Assembly (NCBI GenBank): GCA_001784735.1 | Contig: MFSB01000001.1 | Coordinates: 18,786 to 39,246, forward strand | Origin: Candidatus Moranbacteria bacterium RIFCSPLOWO2_12_FULL_48_12 | GTDB taxonomy: Bacteria; Patescibacteriota; Minisyncoccia; Moranbacterales; UBA1568 | DNA: 20,461 nt | Direction: 5' to 3' | The notes under the pieces: generated by a model | Seen by the model: the letters and a program-made list of their open reading frames with translations, nothing else | Databases searched by the model: none | Told to the model about the DNA's origin: nothing | Translations under genes and position numbers: made by a program | Shown: in pieces, positions 1 to 6,174 of the stretch | Layout: the number at the start of each line of letters is the position of its first letter | Position numbering within the stretch: the stretch's first letter is position 1

Positions 1-60
1 CCGCTTGCGGCGAGTATCAAAGACAAATTTGTCAAAGATACCTCGCGGCTTGCCGCGAGG
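1..60. repeat. Nested palindromic repeat at the window edge
   Basis: Positions 41-60 form a perfect hairpin, CCTCGCGGC-TT-GCCGCGAGG. GACAAATTTGTC at 22-33 is a perfect 12-bp palindrome, and a similar GC-rich piece (CGCTTGCGGCG) lies at 3-13, so 1-60 reads as one large imperfect inverted repeat. It looks like a dispersed CPR-type palindrome inserted at the 5' end of the endonuclease frame. Confidence 0.6.
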
Positions 61-752
61 AGTATTCATTTACTGCAGAGCAGATCAAAAGATCATGCCA
101 AAGATTCAAGACTACAGGCGAAAAAGAAGTTCGTGTACTTTGTAAACAAGATTCTAGAGAAGGCCGTCCTCAAATATTTAAAGATCTAGGGCTATTTCTT
201 CTCCCTAAGTCAAACGGACAATACTATATTATTAAAGGGGAGGGATATGTTGATGTTCCACTAATATCGACGAAACCAAAGATATATAATTCTAAACTTG
301 ATTTTCAATTAGATACTTCAAAGATAGGTAATTCTGAAATGCAACACCTGGACTTTGCCTATGCTGCTAGTCTAATAAGGACATTTATGAAAGATCCCAC
401 TCTTGTTCTTACTATTCGCGGAAGAAAGTTTACGCCTCAATTTTCTTTTAAAGTTGGGAGTCAGTTACTGGAGGCGCACAGCGTACAAACTGAAGTTGAT
501 GCTGGGTATGAAGGGAAAAATCAAGTAGTTCTAATCGAGGCCAAGAGTTCAGGAACCGCCAACACAATAATTAGGCAACTTTACTATCCTTTTAGGCAAT
601 GGCAGGAGCATACGGCAAAAAAGGTCTACCTTCTTTTCTTTGAAAAAAATGATATTGAAGATACATATTACATTTGGCAGTTTAAATTTGTAGATCCAGA
701 AGACTACAATAGTATACGACTCGTACGCTCAAAAAGTTTTAAGATCATATGA
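3..752 (+). CDS. Type II restriction endonuclease-like protein, PD-(D/E)XK (5' end missing)
   Basis: The frame is open from the window edge to the TGA at 750-752, about 249 codons, with no ATG, GTG or TTG codon before the ATG at 339, so the true start lies upstream or has been lost. The codons from about 60 on give a coherent protein (VLCKQD, then GLFLLP) resembling the N-terminal part of DUF6997-type restriction enzymes; that family name is from memory. Counting from the Met at 339, D54 in EVDAGYEG and E67/K69 in LIEAKSSG fit a D...ExK nuclease core, followed by RQLYYPFRQW. It probably cleaves DNA in a restriction-modification system. Its methyltransferase is not in the window. Sequence 1-60 is a palindromic repeat read in frame as an N-terminal extension, so the gene may be damaged. 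The endonuclease fold is likely; specificity is unknown. Confidence 0.62.
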   Translation, partial: ACGEYQRQICQRYLAACREEYSFTAEQIKRSCQRFKTTGEKEVRVLCKQDSREGRPQIFKDLGLFLLPKSNGQYYIIKGEGYVDVPLISTKPKIYNSKLDFQLDTSKIGNSEMQHLDFAYAASLIRTFMKDPTLVLTIRGRKFTPQFSFKVGSQLLEAHSVQTEVDAGYEGKNQVVLIEAKSSGTANTIIRQLYYPFRQWQEHTAKKVYLLFFEKNDIEDTYYIWQFKFVDPEDYNSIRLVRSKSFKII

Positions 753-837
753 GTAAGGTTGTTTACTGCGATGAATAGGCAATTGAAAAAAGAGAGCTGG
801 ATAATTTTTAGAATTTGGGGCATGGTTTACTAAAAGA

Positions 838-864
838 TTTTGACAATATGACAGAAAGTATAAT
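838..864 (+). promoter_or_regulatory. Possible promoter of the RelA/SpoT-domain gene
   Basis: A perfect TATAAT at 859-864 lies 22 nt before the ATG at 887. A TTGACA at 840-845 is too close (13-nt spacer); TTTTGA at 838-843 gives 15 nt. Only the -10 box is convincing. Confidence 0.35.
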
Positions 865-886
865 AAAAAAATCTTAAGTAAATACT

Positions 887-1948
887 ATGGAATGGACTAG
901 ATTAAGTTACTCAAAAAATCAAGTGAATAAAGCTGGAGATGTGCTAATTTCTCCAGGTAAATCGCCTAGTGATATAAGTAACGCTATTGATATTTTGACC
1001 AATTGGCGCTCATCCCATAGTTTTCCGCTGCATACTTTTGCTGTAAGGTTAAAGCGTATTTCCAAACAAGTTGATACATCAGCACTGGTTACTCGTCGTC
1101 TTAAACGTGCCTCATCAATACTAAATAAACTCAAACGCGACCAGACGAGTAAAATGAAAATGTCAAGAATGCAAGATGTCGGAGGGTGTAGATCTGTTTT
1201 ACCAAGTATTTTAAAAGTTAATAAACTTGTTAAAATATATGAAAAAAGTAGGGGTTTAAAGCATAAATTAGCTAATAAGAAAGATTATATACAAAATCCA
1301 AAACAAGACGGATATAGAAGCTTTCATTTAGTCTACAAATATTATAGTGATAAAAATAAGGAATATGATGGATTGTTAGTTGAAATACAGATTAGGACAA
1401 ACCTCCAACATTATTGGGCCACAGCCGTTGAAACTGTAGATCATTTTACTAGACAGGCAATTAAGTCTAACGAAGGAGAAAAAGAATGGATGGATTTCTT
1501 TAAATTGGTTAGTTCTGCATTTGCTAATATGGAAAACATGCCAATAGTTCCTGGTACTCCTACTGATAAGAGTGAACTACGGAAACGAATACAAGCGCTA
1601 GCAAAACAGTTAAAGGTTGTCAAAAAAATGAATGAATGGGCGAAGATTCATAAAATTATTGAGAAATTTGAGGAAGGAACAAAAGATAAGTTCGATTTCT
1701 ATCTTTTGAATTTGGATCTTACAACAAAAGAGTTACAAATCTCAGCTTATAAAAGATCCCAAGAGGAGTTTGCAAATTCAGAATATTCAAGACTTGAAGA
1801 AAGAATGTTTAAAAATAAAGAGGACAGAGATATAGTTCTTGTGTCAGCAGATACTACAAGAGAATTAAAAAAAGCCTACCCCAATTATTTTCTGGATACC
1901 AAAGAATTCATAAGTAAACTAAGTGAATATTTTAAAGAAACAATATAA
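887..1948 (+). CDS. RelA/SpoT-domain protein (small alarmone synthetase-like or toxSAS-like)
   Basis: A 353-aa protein with the synthetase core of the RelA/SpoT family: a basic helix around residues 70-95, MQDVGGCRSV at 95-104 (equivalent to the DxxGxR strand), DYIQNPKQDGYRSFH at 133-147 with the substrate-stacking Tyr (Y143), and VEIQIRT at 165-171 with the catalytic Glu (E166), then HYWATAVE. There is no HD hydrolase, TGS or ACT domain, so it is not a housekeeping Rel. The C-terminal ~90 residues (VLVSADTT, YPNYFLDT) belong to a stand-alone RelA/SpoT family found in many bacteria and phages. Known members of the superfamily pyrophosphorylate GDP/GTP, ATP/ADP or the tRNA 3' end; the substrate here cannot be told from sequence. 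No separate antitoxin gene is visible. Its position next to a restriction enzyme suggests a defence role, which is inference. Confidence 0.8.
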   Translation: MEWTRLSYSKNQVNKAGDVLISPGKSPSDISNAIDILTNWRSSHSFPLHTFAVRLKRISKQVDTSALVTRRLKRASSILNKLKRDQTSKMKMSRMQDVGGCRSVLPSILKVNKLVKIYEKSRGLKHKLANKKDYIQNPKQDGYRSFHLVYKYYSDKNKEYDGLLVEIQIRTNLQHYWATAVETVDHFTRQAIKSNEGEKEWMDFFKLVSSAFANMENMPIVPGTPTDKSELRKRIQALAKQLKVVKKMNEWAKIHKIIEKFEEGTKDKFDFYLLNLDLTTKELQISAYKRSQEEFANSEYSRLEERMFKNKEDRDIVLVSADTTRELKKAYPNYFLDTKEFISKLSEYFKETI

Positions 1949-2073
1949 CGTCTGTGTTGAGGATTATCTGCAATGGAATTGGTACTTGAGCAAACAGAAT
2001 GTTTTGTTGAGACCGGTGAAACAGAAAAATAAAAAAATTCCCAAAAAGCTGACGAGGAACTGACTGCTACTGG

Positions 2074-2253
2074 TTACGCTGTTATATCAACAACGGTCGC
2101 CGAATAGGCAATCTGCTTTACACGATTTGCAGAATTGATGGCACCCTGCTTAGAAACATATGCTTCTGAAGCAGCGACTTTTTCGCCGTTTGCGGCGACT
2201 AGCCGCCATCGGTATTGTCCTGCAATGTCGCGGTATATAACAAACTTTGTCAT
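2074..2253 (-). CDS. DUF1508 (YegP-like) small protein
   Basis: On the minus strand an ATG at 2253 opens a 59-codon frame ending in TAA at 2076-2074. The product begins MTKFVIYRDIAGQYRWRLVA, continues NGEKVAASEAYVSKQGA and ends with a VKQIAYSATVVDI motif. This is one DUF1508 repeat: a beta strand with F-x-IY-D, then YRWRL, NGE, S-x-YxSK and a helix. A purine-rich AAAGGA lies about 9 nt before the ATG. The family forms small all-beta/alpha folds of unknown biochemical role. It is the only minus-strand gene I accept here, pointing back towards the RelA/SpoT gene, so the two are convergent. Downstream on its strand (about 2056-2030) is a weak TTCC/GGAA stem with a long T tract, a possible terminator. 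Confidence 0.85.
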   Translation of the reverse strand: MTKFVIYRDIAGQYRWRLVAANGEKVAASEAYVSKQGAINSANRVKQIAYSATVVDITA

Positions 2254-2462
2254 ATATTTATTTCCTTTCTAGGTTCTTATTTATTATCAGGGAATCGACA
2301 CTTCATTTATCCCCGCCACGGAGTCCCAGTAGGATCCCGAGGAGGAGAATGAAGGCAACTTAACCTGACAAAAATAATTGGCCCGAAAGTATCCCCGCCA
2401 GCTTTTCAAGGAGCTTTTTCGGTTTCTATTATAGTCCTTCTTTTATTTTTTGCAACTTTGAT

Positions 2463-2525
2463 AAAGAAAAGGGGTCTATCCTTTGCCGAGGCTACGGAAT
2501 AGCAATGCAGGTACCTTTTTGATAT
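2463..2525 (+). repeat. Long intergenic repeat, copy C1
   Basis: Contains GGGGTCTATCC, GGCTACGGAATAGCAATGC and AGGTACCTTTTTGATA in order. The same blocks recur at 3091-3152, 5578-5709 and 7504-7632, and the last block also at 2609-2624. AGGTACCT is a perfect palindrome and the element ends in a -35-like TTTTTGAT. Confidence 0.7.
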
Positions 2526-2534
2526 GTAAATAAC

Positions 2535-2568
2535 GACACCCCAACATACTTGAGAATGTTGGTATATT
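2535..2568 (+). repeat. 34-nt hairpin repeat, copy A1
   Basis: Perfect 7-bp stem CCAACAT/ATGTTGG (2541-2547 with 2556-2562) around an 8-nt loop. It aligns without gaps to copies A2 (3042), A3 (3166) and A5 (5475). Copies A1 and A5 share the preceding AATAACGAC. There is no T tract, so it is not an intrinsic terminator. Confidence 0.7.
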
Positions 2569-2576
2569 GTAAAAAA

Positions 2577-2624
2577 GAAAAGGGATCCCTCCCAGGGGCG
2601 GGTAAACAGGTACCTTTTTGATAA
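2577..2624 (+). repeat. Truncated long repeat, copy C5
   Basis: AGAAAAGGGATCC followed by a GC-rich stretch and then CAGGTACCTTTTTGATAA: the two ends of the long repeat with its middle missing. Confidence 0.5.
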
Positions 2625-2687
2625 TTTCGTAATTAACTACGTACCTGACAAAACTCTCTCTCGATGTCGATGAGGTGCTGTTGACTA

Positions 2688-2696
2688 GTGTATACT
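2688..2696 (+). promoter_or_regulatory. Promoter-like -10 box of the 101-aa gene
   Basis: AGTG directly before TATACT (2691-2696), the same GTG-plus-TATAAT form seen at 5043, 5105, 5721 and 7704. It would give a leader of about 22 nt before the ATG at 2726. No clear -35 box. Confidence 0.35.
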
Positions 2697-2725
2697 AGAG
2701 ACATAAGTTAGTAATTATTATTTTT

Positions 2726-3031
2726 ATGACTACTCCTGAGTTACCACATGAGAAGGCTGCCGGTATTGAAAATATCAAATTCTGTACCTTGCATGATGCT
2801 GGTCAGGGACGGCTGATTCTGACAATTCCCAAGGAGAAGTTTGGAGATCAGGCTTGGCGTGTGAGGGATCTCATACAGAAAGAACTTTTTCCGGCTCTTC
2901 ACGAAGGATCTGGTCCTCTGTGGGGGAATGATCTCGGGACTAGATATCAAGTCGAACTGAATGATAGAGAGAAGGCTCTCCAGCTGGTTGATAGTATCGA
3001 GCAATGGATTCAGGCGAACGTGAAACCATAA
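2726..3031 (+). CDS. Hypothetical protein, 101 aa
   Basis: Not recognised. A soluble-looking 101-residue protein with no signal peptide or membrane segment. The first half has alternating beta-type patterns (KFCTLHDAG, RLILTIPKEKF). The rest has a helix around residues 44-58 (RVRDLIQKELFPAL) and a terminal helix EKALQLVDSIEQWIQANVK. The codon pattern and the -10 box upstream support a real gene. No Shine-Dalgarno sequence is visible before the ATG. It is a lone + strand gene, followed 10 nt after its stop by the hairpin repeat at 3042-3075. Function unknown. Confidence 0.6.
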   Translation: MTTPELPHEKAAGIENIKFCTLHDAGQGRLILTIPKEKFGDQAWRVRDLIQKELFPALHEGSGPLWGNDLGTRYQVELNDREKALQLVDSIEQWIQANVKP

Positions 3032-3041
3032 TCTCCCATGC

Positions 3042-3075
3042 AACACCCCAACATACTTGAGAATGTTGGTATGTT
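3042..3075 (+). repeat. 34-nt hairpin repeat, copy A2
   Basis: Inner stem CCAACAT/ATGTTGG (3048-3054 with 3063-3069), then a 2-by-2 internal loop, then an outer stem CAACA/TGTTG (3041-3045 with 3072-3076). It starts 10 nt after the stop of the 101-aa gene. No T tract follows. Confidence 0.7.
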
Positions 3076-3090
3076 GTAAAAACAAAAAGA

Positions 3091-3152
3091 AAAGAAAATG
3101 GGTCTATCCTTCGCAAAGCTAGGGAATAGCAATGTAGAAAGCTTTTTGATAG
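3091..3152 (+). repeat. Long intergenic repeat, copy C2
   Basis: A diverged copy: GGGTCTATCCTTCGC, then GCTAGGGAATAGCAATG and GCTTTTTGATAG. It follows hairpin A2 directly, giving the order hairpin then long repeat, as at 5475-5709. Confidence 0.65.
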
Positions 3153-3165
3153 TTGCGCCCCTAAT

Positions 3166-3199
3166 CTCATCCTTACAAACTGGAGTTTGTTGGTATGAG
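3166..3199 (+). repeat. 34-nt hairpin repeat, copy A3, over the tspO translation start region
   Basis: Inner stem ACAAACT/AGTTTGT with a GG loop, then CCTT opposite TGGT, then a perfect outer stem CTCAT/ATGAG (3166-3170 with 3195-3199). Compared with copy A5 both stems differ by paired changes. The outer right arm overlaps GAGG (3197-3200), the only Shine-Dalgarno-like sequence before the tspO ATG at 3211. Confidence 0.7.
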
Positions 3200-3210
3200 G
3201 ATAAAAAAAT

Positions 3211-3726
3211 ATGAGATTGAAAAATTTTTTCAAATTGGTGACATCGATTGTCATTTCCGAGATGGCGGGAGTGATAGGCGCTTTTTTCACGTCCCCGTCC
3301 ATTGCCGGCTGGTATGCAGGAATTGTGAAGCCGGCTCTCAATCCTCCGGCGTGGGTATTCGGGCCGGTCTGGACGACGCTGTTTGCGCTTATGGGCATTG
3401 CGGCGTTTTTAATTTGGCGTGAATACGACGGATTAACCCTGAGCGAAGTCGAAGGGCTGGCCATACAACGTAAAAAGCAAATTAAAATCGCCCTCGGCAT
3501 ATTCCTCGGCCAGCTGGTCTTGAATACGCTTTGGTCGATTATCTTTTTCGGTCTGCACAGTCCCGGCGGTGCGCTTATTGAGATCGTATTCCTCTGGTTC
3601 GCTATTCTTGCCACAATTATTGCGTTCGCAAAAATCTCTAAGCTCGCCGCATGGTTGCTTTTACCGTACATCCTTTGGGTAAGTTTTGCGATGTACTTAA
3701 ACTATGCACTCTGGGCATTAAATTAA
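3211..3726 (+). CDS. tspO: TspO/MBR family protein (tryptophan-rich sensory protein)
   Basis: A 171-aa polytopic membrane protein. It carries the TspO/MBR signature: WYAGIVKPALNPPAWVFGPV at residues 34-53, a long second helix, LNTLWSIIFFG at 104-114, LIEIVFLWF at 122-130, and a last helix with LLPYILWVSFAMYLNYALW. Five membrane segments and the usual length are present. A short charged loop (residues 71-92) between helices 2 and 3 is the least conserved part. Family members bind porphyrins, cholesterol or other ligands and serve in stress signalling; no partner gene is nearby. The start at 3211 is chosen for its position about 10 nt after GAGG; a frame beginning at 3195 is a shadow. Hairpin A3 would hide that GAGG if it folded in the mRNA. 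Neighbours are unrelated. Confidence 0.9.
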   Translation: MRLKNFFKLVTSIVISEMAGVIGAFFTSPSIAGWYAGIVKPALNPPAWVFGPVWTTLFALMGIAAFLIWREYDGLTLSEVEGLAIQRKKQIKIALGIFLGQLVLNTLWSIIFFGLHSPGGALIEIVFLWFAILATIIAFAKISKLAAWLLLPYILWVSFAMYLNYALWALN

Positions 3727-3754
3727 AATAGTGGAATCGTCTTCGCTCTACAAC

Positions 3755-3807
3755 CTCATCCTTACATACTTGCCTGTCCGCCTCCAGAGGAAGAATGTTT
3801 GTGTGTT
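3755..3807 (+). repeat. Hairpin repeat, copy A4, with enlarged loop
   Basis: Left half CTCATCCTTACATACTT matches copies A3/A5. The right half AAGAATGT pairs with ACATACTT with one mismatch. The loop is enlarged to 19 nt and holds its own CCTC/GAGG stem. CAAC (3751-3754) and GTTG (3805-3808) close the outside. Conserved stem with a variable loop. Confidence 0.55.
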
Positions 3808-3835
3808 GCGTGGGGGGTACTGGTATTTCTGTTGC

Positions 3836-3865
3836 TTGACGTAGGTTCGTGGTATGTTGTATTAT
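3836..3865 (+). promoter_or_regulatory. Promoter of the KilA-N gene
   Basis: TTGACG (3836-3841), an 18-nt spacer, then TATTAT (3860-3865). The same layout with TTGACA occurs before the Bro-N gene at 6115-6144, and GTATTATTGTATATGTAAG after it is identical in both. Confidence 0.75.
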
Positions 3866-3897
3866 TGTATATGTAAGTTACGCAAACAAGTAATACT

Positions 3898-4752
3898 ATG
3901 AAAAAAATAACAGCGAGAGGGTTGCAGGTATATACATTCCAACTGAACAAAAACGACTATATTTCACTTACCGATATCGCGAAATACAAAGATAGCGCGC
4001 GAACGGACTATATTATACAGAACTGGATGAGGACAAGGGATACGATAGAGTTTTTGGGTATTTGGGAGCAGATTAACAATCCCAATTTTAAACCCGTCGA
4101 ATTCGATGGGTTTAGAAAAATGGCTGGTTCTAACAGTTTTTCTTTAACCCCGAAACGTTGGATTGAAGCGGTAAAAGCTGTTGGGATGATAAATAAGGCA
4201 GGACGGTACGGAGGGGGAACCTTTGCCCACAAGGACATTGCTTTTGAGTTTGCGTCTTGGATTAGTGCGGAGTTCAAACTGTACTTGATCAAAGAATTTC
4301 AGAGGCTAAAAGCTGAAGAAAACGAAAGGCTGGCTGTCGGTTGGGACGCAAAGCGCATGCTGACAAAGATTAATTATAAAATTCATACGGATGCAATAAA
4401 AGAAAGCATTATAGTTCCTCAGAAATTATCCCAGAAAGATGCGAACGTAACCTATGCCAATGAGGCGGACGTTTTGAATGTTGCACTCTTTGGAACGACG
4501 GCAAAAAACTGGAAAGACAAAAATAAGAAGAGTGAGGGCAATATGAGAGATTACGCTGATGTGTATCAGTTGGTGTGTTTGGCAAATCTTGAAAGTTTGA
4601 ATGCGGAGTTTATCAAAATGGGGATGTCTCAGAAGGATAGGCTAGTGAAACTCAACGAAACTGCTATTACCCAGATGAAGTCGCTGACGGTAAATAAGAA
4701 TGTTCAAAAGCTTTTTGAGGCAAAAAAAGAAAATGGCTCCTTAGGTAATTAG
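3898..4752 (+). CDS. KilA-N domain protein
   Basis: A 284-aa protein. The KilA-N domain spans about residues 12-138: YISLTDIAKYKD at 21-32, IIQNWMRTRDTIEFLGIWE at 39-57, and the hallmark C-terminal block GRYGGGTFAHKDIAFEFASW at 102-121 followed by ISAEFKLYLIKEF. Such domains bind DNA and are typical of phage antirepressor-type and large DNA virus proteins. The remaining ~145 residues are helical and charged, with no domain I can name. No Shine-Dalgarno sequence precedes the ATG. The upstream promoter/leader (3836-3893) and the downstream region (4750-4996) closely match those around the Bro-N gene at 6175, so both belong to one duplicated module type. It may be a regulator derived from a phage or a mobile element; its target is unknown. 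Confidence 0.88.
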   Translation: MKKITARGLQVYTFQLNKNDYISLTDIAKYKDSARTDYIIQNWMRTRDTIEFLGIWEQINNPNFKPVEFDGFRKMAGSNSFSLTPKRWIEAVKAVGMINKAGRYGGGTFAHKDIAFEFASWISAEFKLYLIKEFQRLKAEENERLAVGWDAKRMLTKINYKIHTDAIKESIIVPQKLSQKDANVTYANEADVLNVALFGTTAKNWKDKNKKSEGNMRDYADVYQLVCLANLESLNAEFIKMGMSQKDRLVKLNETAITQMKSLTVNKNVQKLFEAKKENGSLGN

Positions 4753-4784
4753 CCGTTCGGGTCCCTTTTTGTCTGAATATAGGC

Positions 4785-4790
4785 TATACT
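4785..4790 (+). promoter_or_regulatory. -10 box of the 60-aa gene
   Basis: TATACT in the context GAATATAGGCTATACTGC, 23 nt before the ATG. The same 18-nt context recurs at 7093-7110 before the decayed copy, so it is part of the duplicated module. No clear -35 box. Confidence 0.4.
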
Positions 4791-4813
4791 GCTGATGAAC
4801 TAAAAAAACGTCT

Positions 4814-4996
4814 ATGAAAAGCATTTTTGGTCTATTTAAGAAGAAAGAGGTAAAATCTGATAAGGTATCGGATTTCTTTTACCGTGCCTCGAGAGAAGAA
4901 AAAAAGGCAGTTTTTCTAGAGGTGGCAAAAAAGGCCAGTGAAGATCAACGAGAACTCTTGAAAAAATATGATGAACAATTATCTCATGCGAGATAA
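4814..4996 (+). CDS. Small charged protein, 60 aa (module partner)
   Basis: A 60-residue, very Lys/Glu-rich protein: a basic amphipathic start MKSIFGLFKKKE, then DFFYRASREEKKAVFLEVAKKASEDQRELLKKYDEQL, predicted helical throughout. The N-terminal MKSIFGLFKKK could lie on the membrane surface. It follows the KilA-N gene by 61 nt and ends just before a strong terminator. A second copy, with frame damage, follows the Bro-N gene at 7132-7314. Silent differences between the copies (e.g. GGT/GGC and CTA/TTA early in the gene) suggest that the protein was under selection in the past. Function unknown; I do not recognise a family. Confidence 0.65.
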   Translation: MKSIFGLFKKKEVKSDKVSDFFYRASREEKKAVFLEVAKKASEDQRELLKKYDEQLSHAR

Positions 4997-5012
4997 GATA
5001 CTTTGAATCAAC

Positions 5013-5040
5013 AAGCCAGCCTTCGGGCTGGTTTTTGTTT
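5013..5040 (+). terminator. Rho-independent terminator after the KilA-N module
   Basis: Stem CCAGCC/GGCTGG (5016-5021 with 5026-5031) closed by a TTCG tetraloop, preceded by A residues and followed by TTTTTGTTTT. Confidence 0.9.
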
Positions 5041-5084
5041 TGGTGTATAATCATGTAACGAATTACGTACATGACGAAATGGTA

Positions 5085-5113
5085 TTTTGATATCGATGGG
5101 GTGGGTGTAGAAT
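5085..5113 (+). promoter_or_regulatory. Promoter of the 90-aa membrane protein, leaderless type
   Basis: TTTTGA (5085-5090), a 17-nt spacer, then TAGAAT (5108-5113) preceded by GGTG. Six nt separate the -10 box from the ATG at 5120, so transcription would begin at or next to the start codon. Confidence 0.5.
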
Positions 5114-5119
5114 AGGGGT

Positions 5120-5392
5120 ATGAAACGTATTTTCTACATCATCGCCTTTATGTTCCTCGGGCTCCTCGTGACACAGCTCGTTCATGCGGCGCTCGAAATT
5201 CCGACTTTGCACCTGGTTGCCAACCGCTATGACGTCTATGGGGATAGTTTCGTCTGGCAGAACTGGCGAGTCATCCATGGTGTCGGGGGGAAACTCCTCT
5301 CGCTCGCCGGTCTCCTCACTGGATTTTTTCTGGGGCGGAAATTCTGGCAGATCCTCTATGTCGAGAAGCGCTCTGGCCAGCCGTACTGGTAA
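5120..5392 (+). CDS. Small two-helix membrane protein, 90 aa
   Basis: Residues 4-24 form a first membrane segment ending in VHAALEIP. A short polar loop with NRYDVYGDSFVWQNWRVIHG leads to a second segment SLAGLLTGFFLGRKFWQILY (about 61-80). The layout helix, H-A-x-x-E-I, aromatic loop with IHxxG, glycine-rich second helix and K-FW-x-x-Y resembles a small hypothetical membrane protein common in Patescibacteria; this is recognition from memory, not a search. No signal peptidase site and no cysteines. The ATG is only 6 nt from the -10 box, which fits a leaderless start better than the AGGGG placed directly before it. Function unknown. Confidence 0.72.
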   Translation: MKRIFYIIAFMFLGLLVTQLVHAALEIPTLHLVANRYDVYGDSFVWQNWRVIHGVGGKLLSLAGLLTGFFLGRKFWQILYVEKRSGQPYW

Positions 5393-5474
5393 AAACGAAT
5401 TTGAATCTCGTGTTTGTCCTTTGGGCCATTACAAAAGAAGGGGCGGGGGTGATTAGTCCCTTCACATCAATAAC

Positions 5475-5508
5475 GACATCCTTACATACTGGAGTATGTT
5501 GGTATGTT
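5475..5508 (+). repeat. 34-nt hairpin repeat, copy A5
   Basis: Inner stem ACATACT/AGTATGT with a GG loop, CCTT opposite TGGT, and outer stem GACAT/ATGTT with a terminal G-T pair. Preceded by AATAACGAC as in copy A1. Confidence 0.7.
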
Positions 5509-5539
5509 CTTAAAACGTATACTAACTATTTCGCTCAAT

Positions 5540-5709
5540 CTCGTCTTATTCTCAAGTTCTTGAGAACATTGGAGTAGAAAAGAAAAGAGGTCTACCCTTC
5601 GCCACCTCCTTCGCACCCTCCTACGCACAAGGCTACGAAAGGGCAATGCCAGGCTCCGGAAGGTCAAAGAAAGCTACTGACTAGCAATGCAGGTACATTT
5701 TTTGATATG
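5540..5709 (+). repeat. Long direct repeat, copy C3 with its 5' hairpin
   Basis: About 165 bp that recur at 7467-7632 with roughly a dozen differences by eye. It begins with a hairpin around GTTCTTGAGAAC (5556-5567) flanked by CTC and GAG. It then has GGTCTACCCTTCGCCACC, TCCGGAAGGTCAAAGAAAGC and CTGACTAGCAATGCAGGTAC, and ends in the TTTTTTGATA that supplies a -35-like box. Compared with C1 and C2 it holds about 65 bp of extra internal sequence. Confidence 0.8.
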
Positions 5710-5729
5710 GATTTCACGGGGTGTATAAT
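5700..5729 (+). promoter_or_regulatory. Promoter of the 71-aa gene
   Basis: TTTTGA (5700-5705, the end of repeat C3), an 18-nt spacer, TATAAT (5724-5729). The -10 box runs into AATTACGTAATT (5727-5738), a perfect 12-bp palindrome, which would be an operator or leader element. Confidence 0.55.
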
Positions 5730-5742
5730 TACGTAATTCCTT

Positions 5743-5958
5743 ATGTACATTACGAAATCATCAATTATCATAATTGGTATTCTCTTTCTCGGTATTGTCG
5801 GCGTGGCCGGTTTTTTGCTGTTCGGAAAGAAACAGCCAAAGCAGGTCGGATGCACGATGGAGGCGAAGATCTGTCCGGATGGGTCGGCAGTCGGAAGGAG
5901 CGAACCCTTGTGCGAATTCGCGCCGTGTCCTGATGAAAGTGACCGTTACTGCGTCTGA
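5743..5958 (+). CDS. Membrane-anchored Cys-rich peptide, 71 aa
   Basis: One N-terminal membrane segment (SSIIIIGILFLGIVGVAGFL, residues 6-25) is followed by a short extracytoplasmic part with GCTMEAKICPDGSAVGR and CEFAPCPDE. The CPDGSxVGR...CEFxxCP module occurs in anchored proteins of Patescibacteria as I recall it, normally with five or six Cys as here. It probably forms disulfides outside the cell; role unknown. The last residues (DRYCV) look atypical, and another frame stays open to 6001 with a more protein-like sequence (SETSTVDFDIDTG), so the C-terminus may be frameshifted. The start at 5743 is 13 nt after the -10 box; no Shine-Dalgarno sequence is visible. Confidence 0.65.
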   Translation: MYITKSSIIIIGILFLGIVGVAGFLLFGKKQPKQVGCTMEAKICPDGSAVGRSEPLCEFAPCPDESDRYCV

Positions 5959-6114
5959 GACGAGTACCGTTGATTTTGATATTGATACGGGAATACGCTA
6001 GCTTGAAAGGAACAACGGTATCCCTCCATGCAGGCTACATATTGGTCGGATCGCAATTCGTTCTGATAGCCTTTCTCGCGTGGTACGGGGGAGTGTTCGG
6101 GAATCCTTTCTTCC

Positions 6115-6144
6115 TTGACATGTTTTTGTGACCTGCTGTATTAT
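6115..6144 (+). promoter_or_regulatory. Promoter of the Bro-N gene
   Basis: TTGACA (6115-6120), an 18-nt spacer, TATTAT (6139-6144). Near-duplicate of the KilA-N promoter at 3836-3865. Confidence 0.8.
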
Positions 6145-6174
6145 TGTATATGTAAGTGATGCAAACAATATGTT

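Larger units (their letters stand above)
2254..2725. other. Repeat-rich intergenic gap, 472 bp
   Basis: No gene recognised. It holds the upstream region of the minus-strand DUF1508 gene (2254-2340), a GC-rich stretch (2341-2420), copies of the long and hairpin repeats (2463-2624), a TACGTA motif region (2626-2645) and the promoter-like box of the next gene (2688-2696). Confidence 0.6.

Noticed and set aside
1974..2033. 19-codon frame after the RelA/SpoT gene
   Set aside because: Too short, no ribosome-binding site, no counterpart; may be a remnant but cannot be supported.
2940..3671. 243-codon minus-strand frame opposite tspO
   Set aside because: It lies antisense to the clear TspO signature and has no recognisable domain; a shadow of the + strand gene.
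2535..3807. CRISPR array
   Set aside because: The repeated hairpins are irregularly spaced, separated by genes, vary in sequence, and no cas gene is present.
3751..3808. Canonical integron attC site
   Set aside because: CAAC/GTTG ends are present but the full RYYYAAC and GTTRRRY boxes are not.
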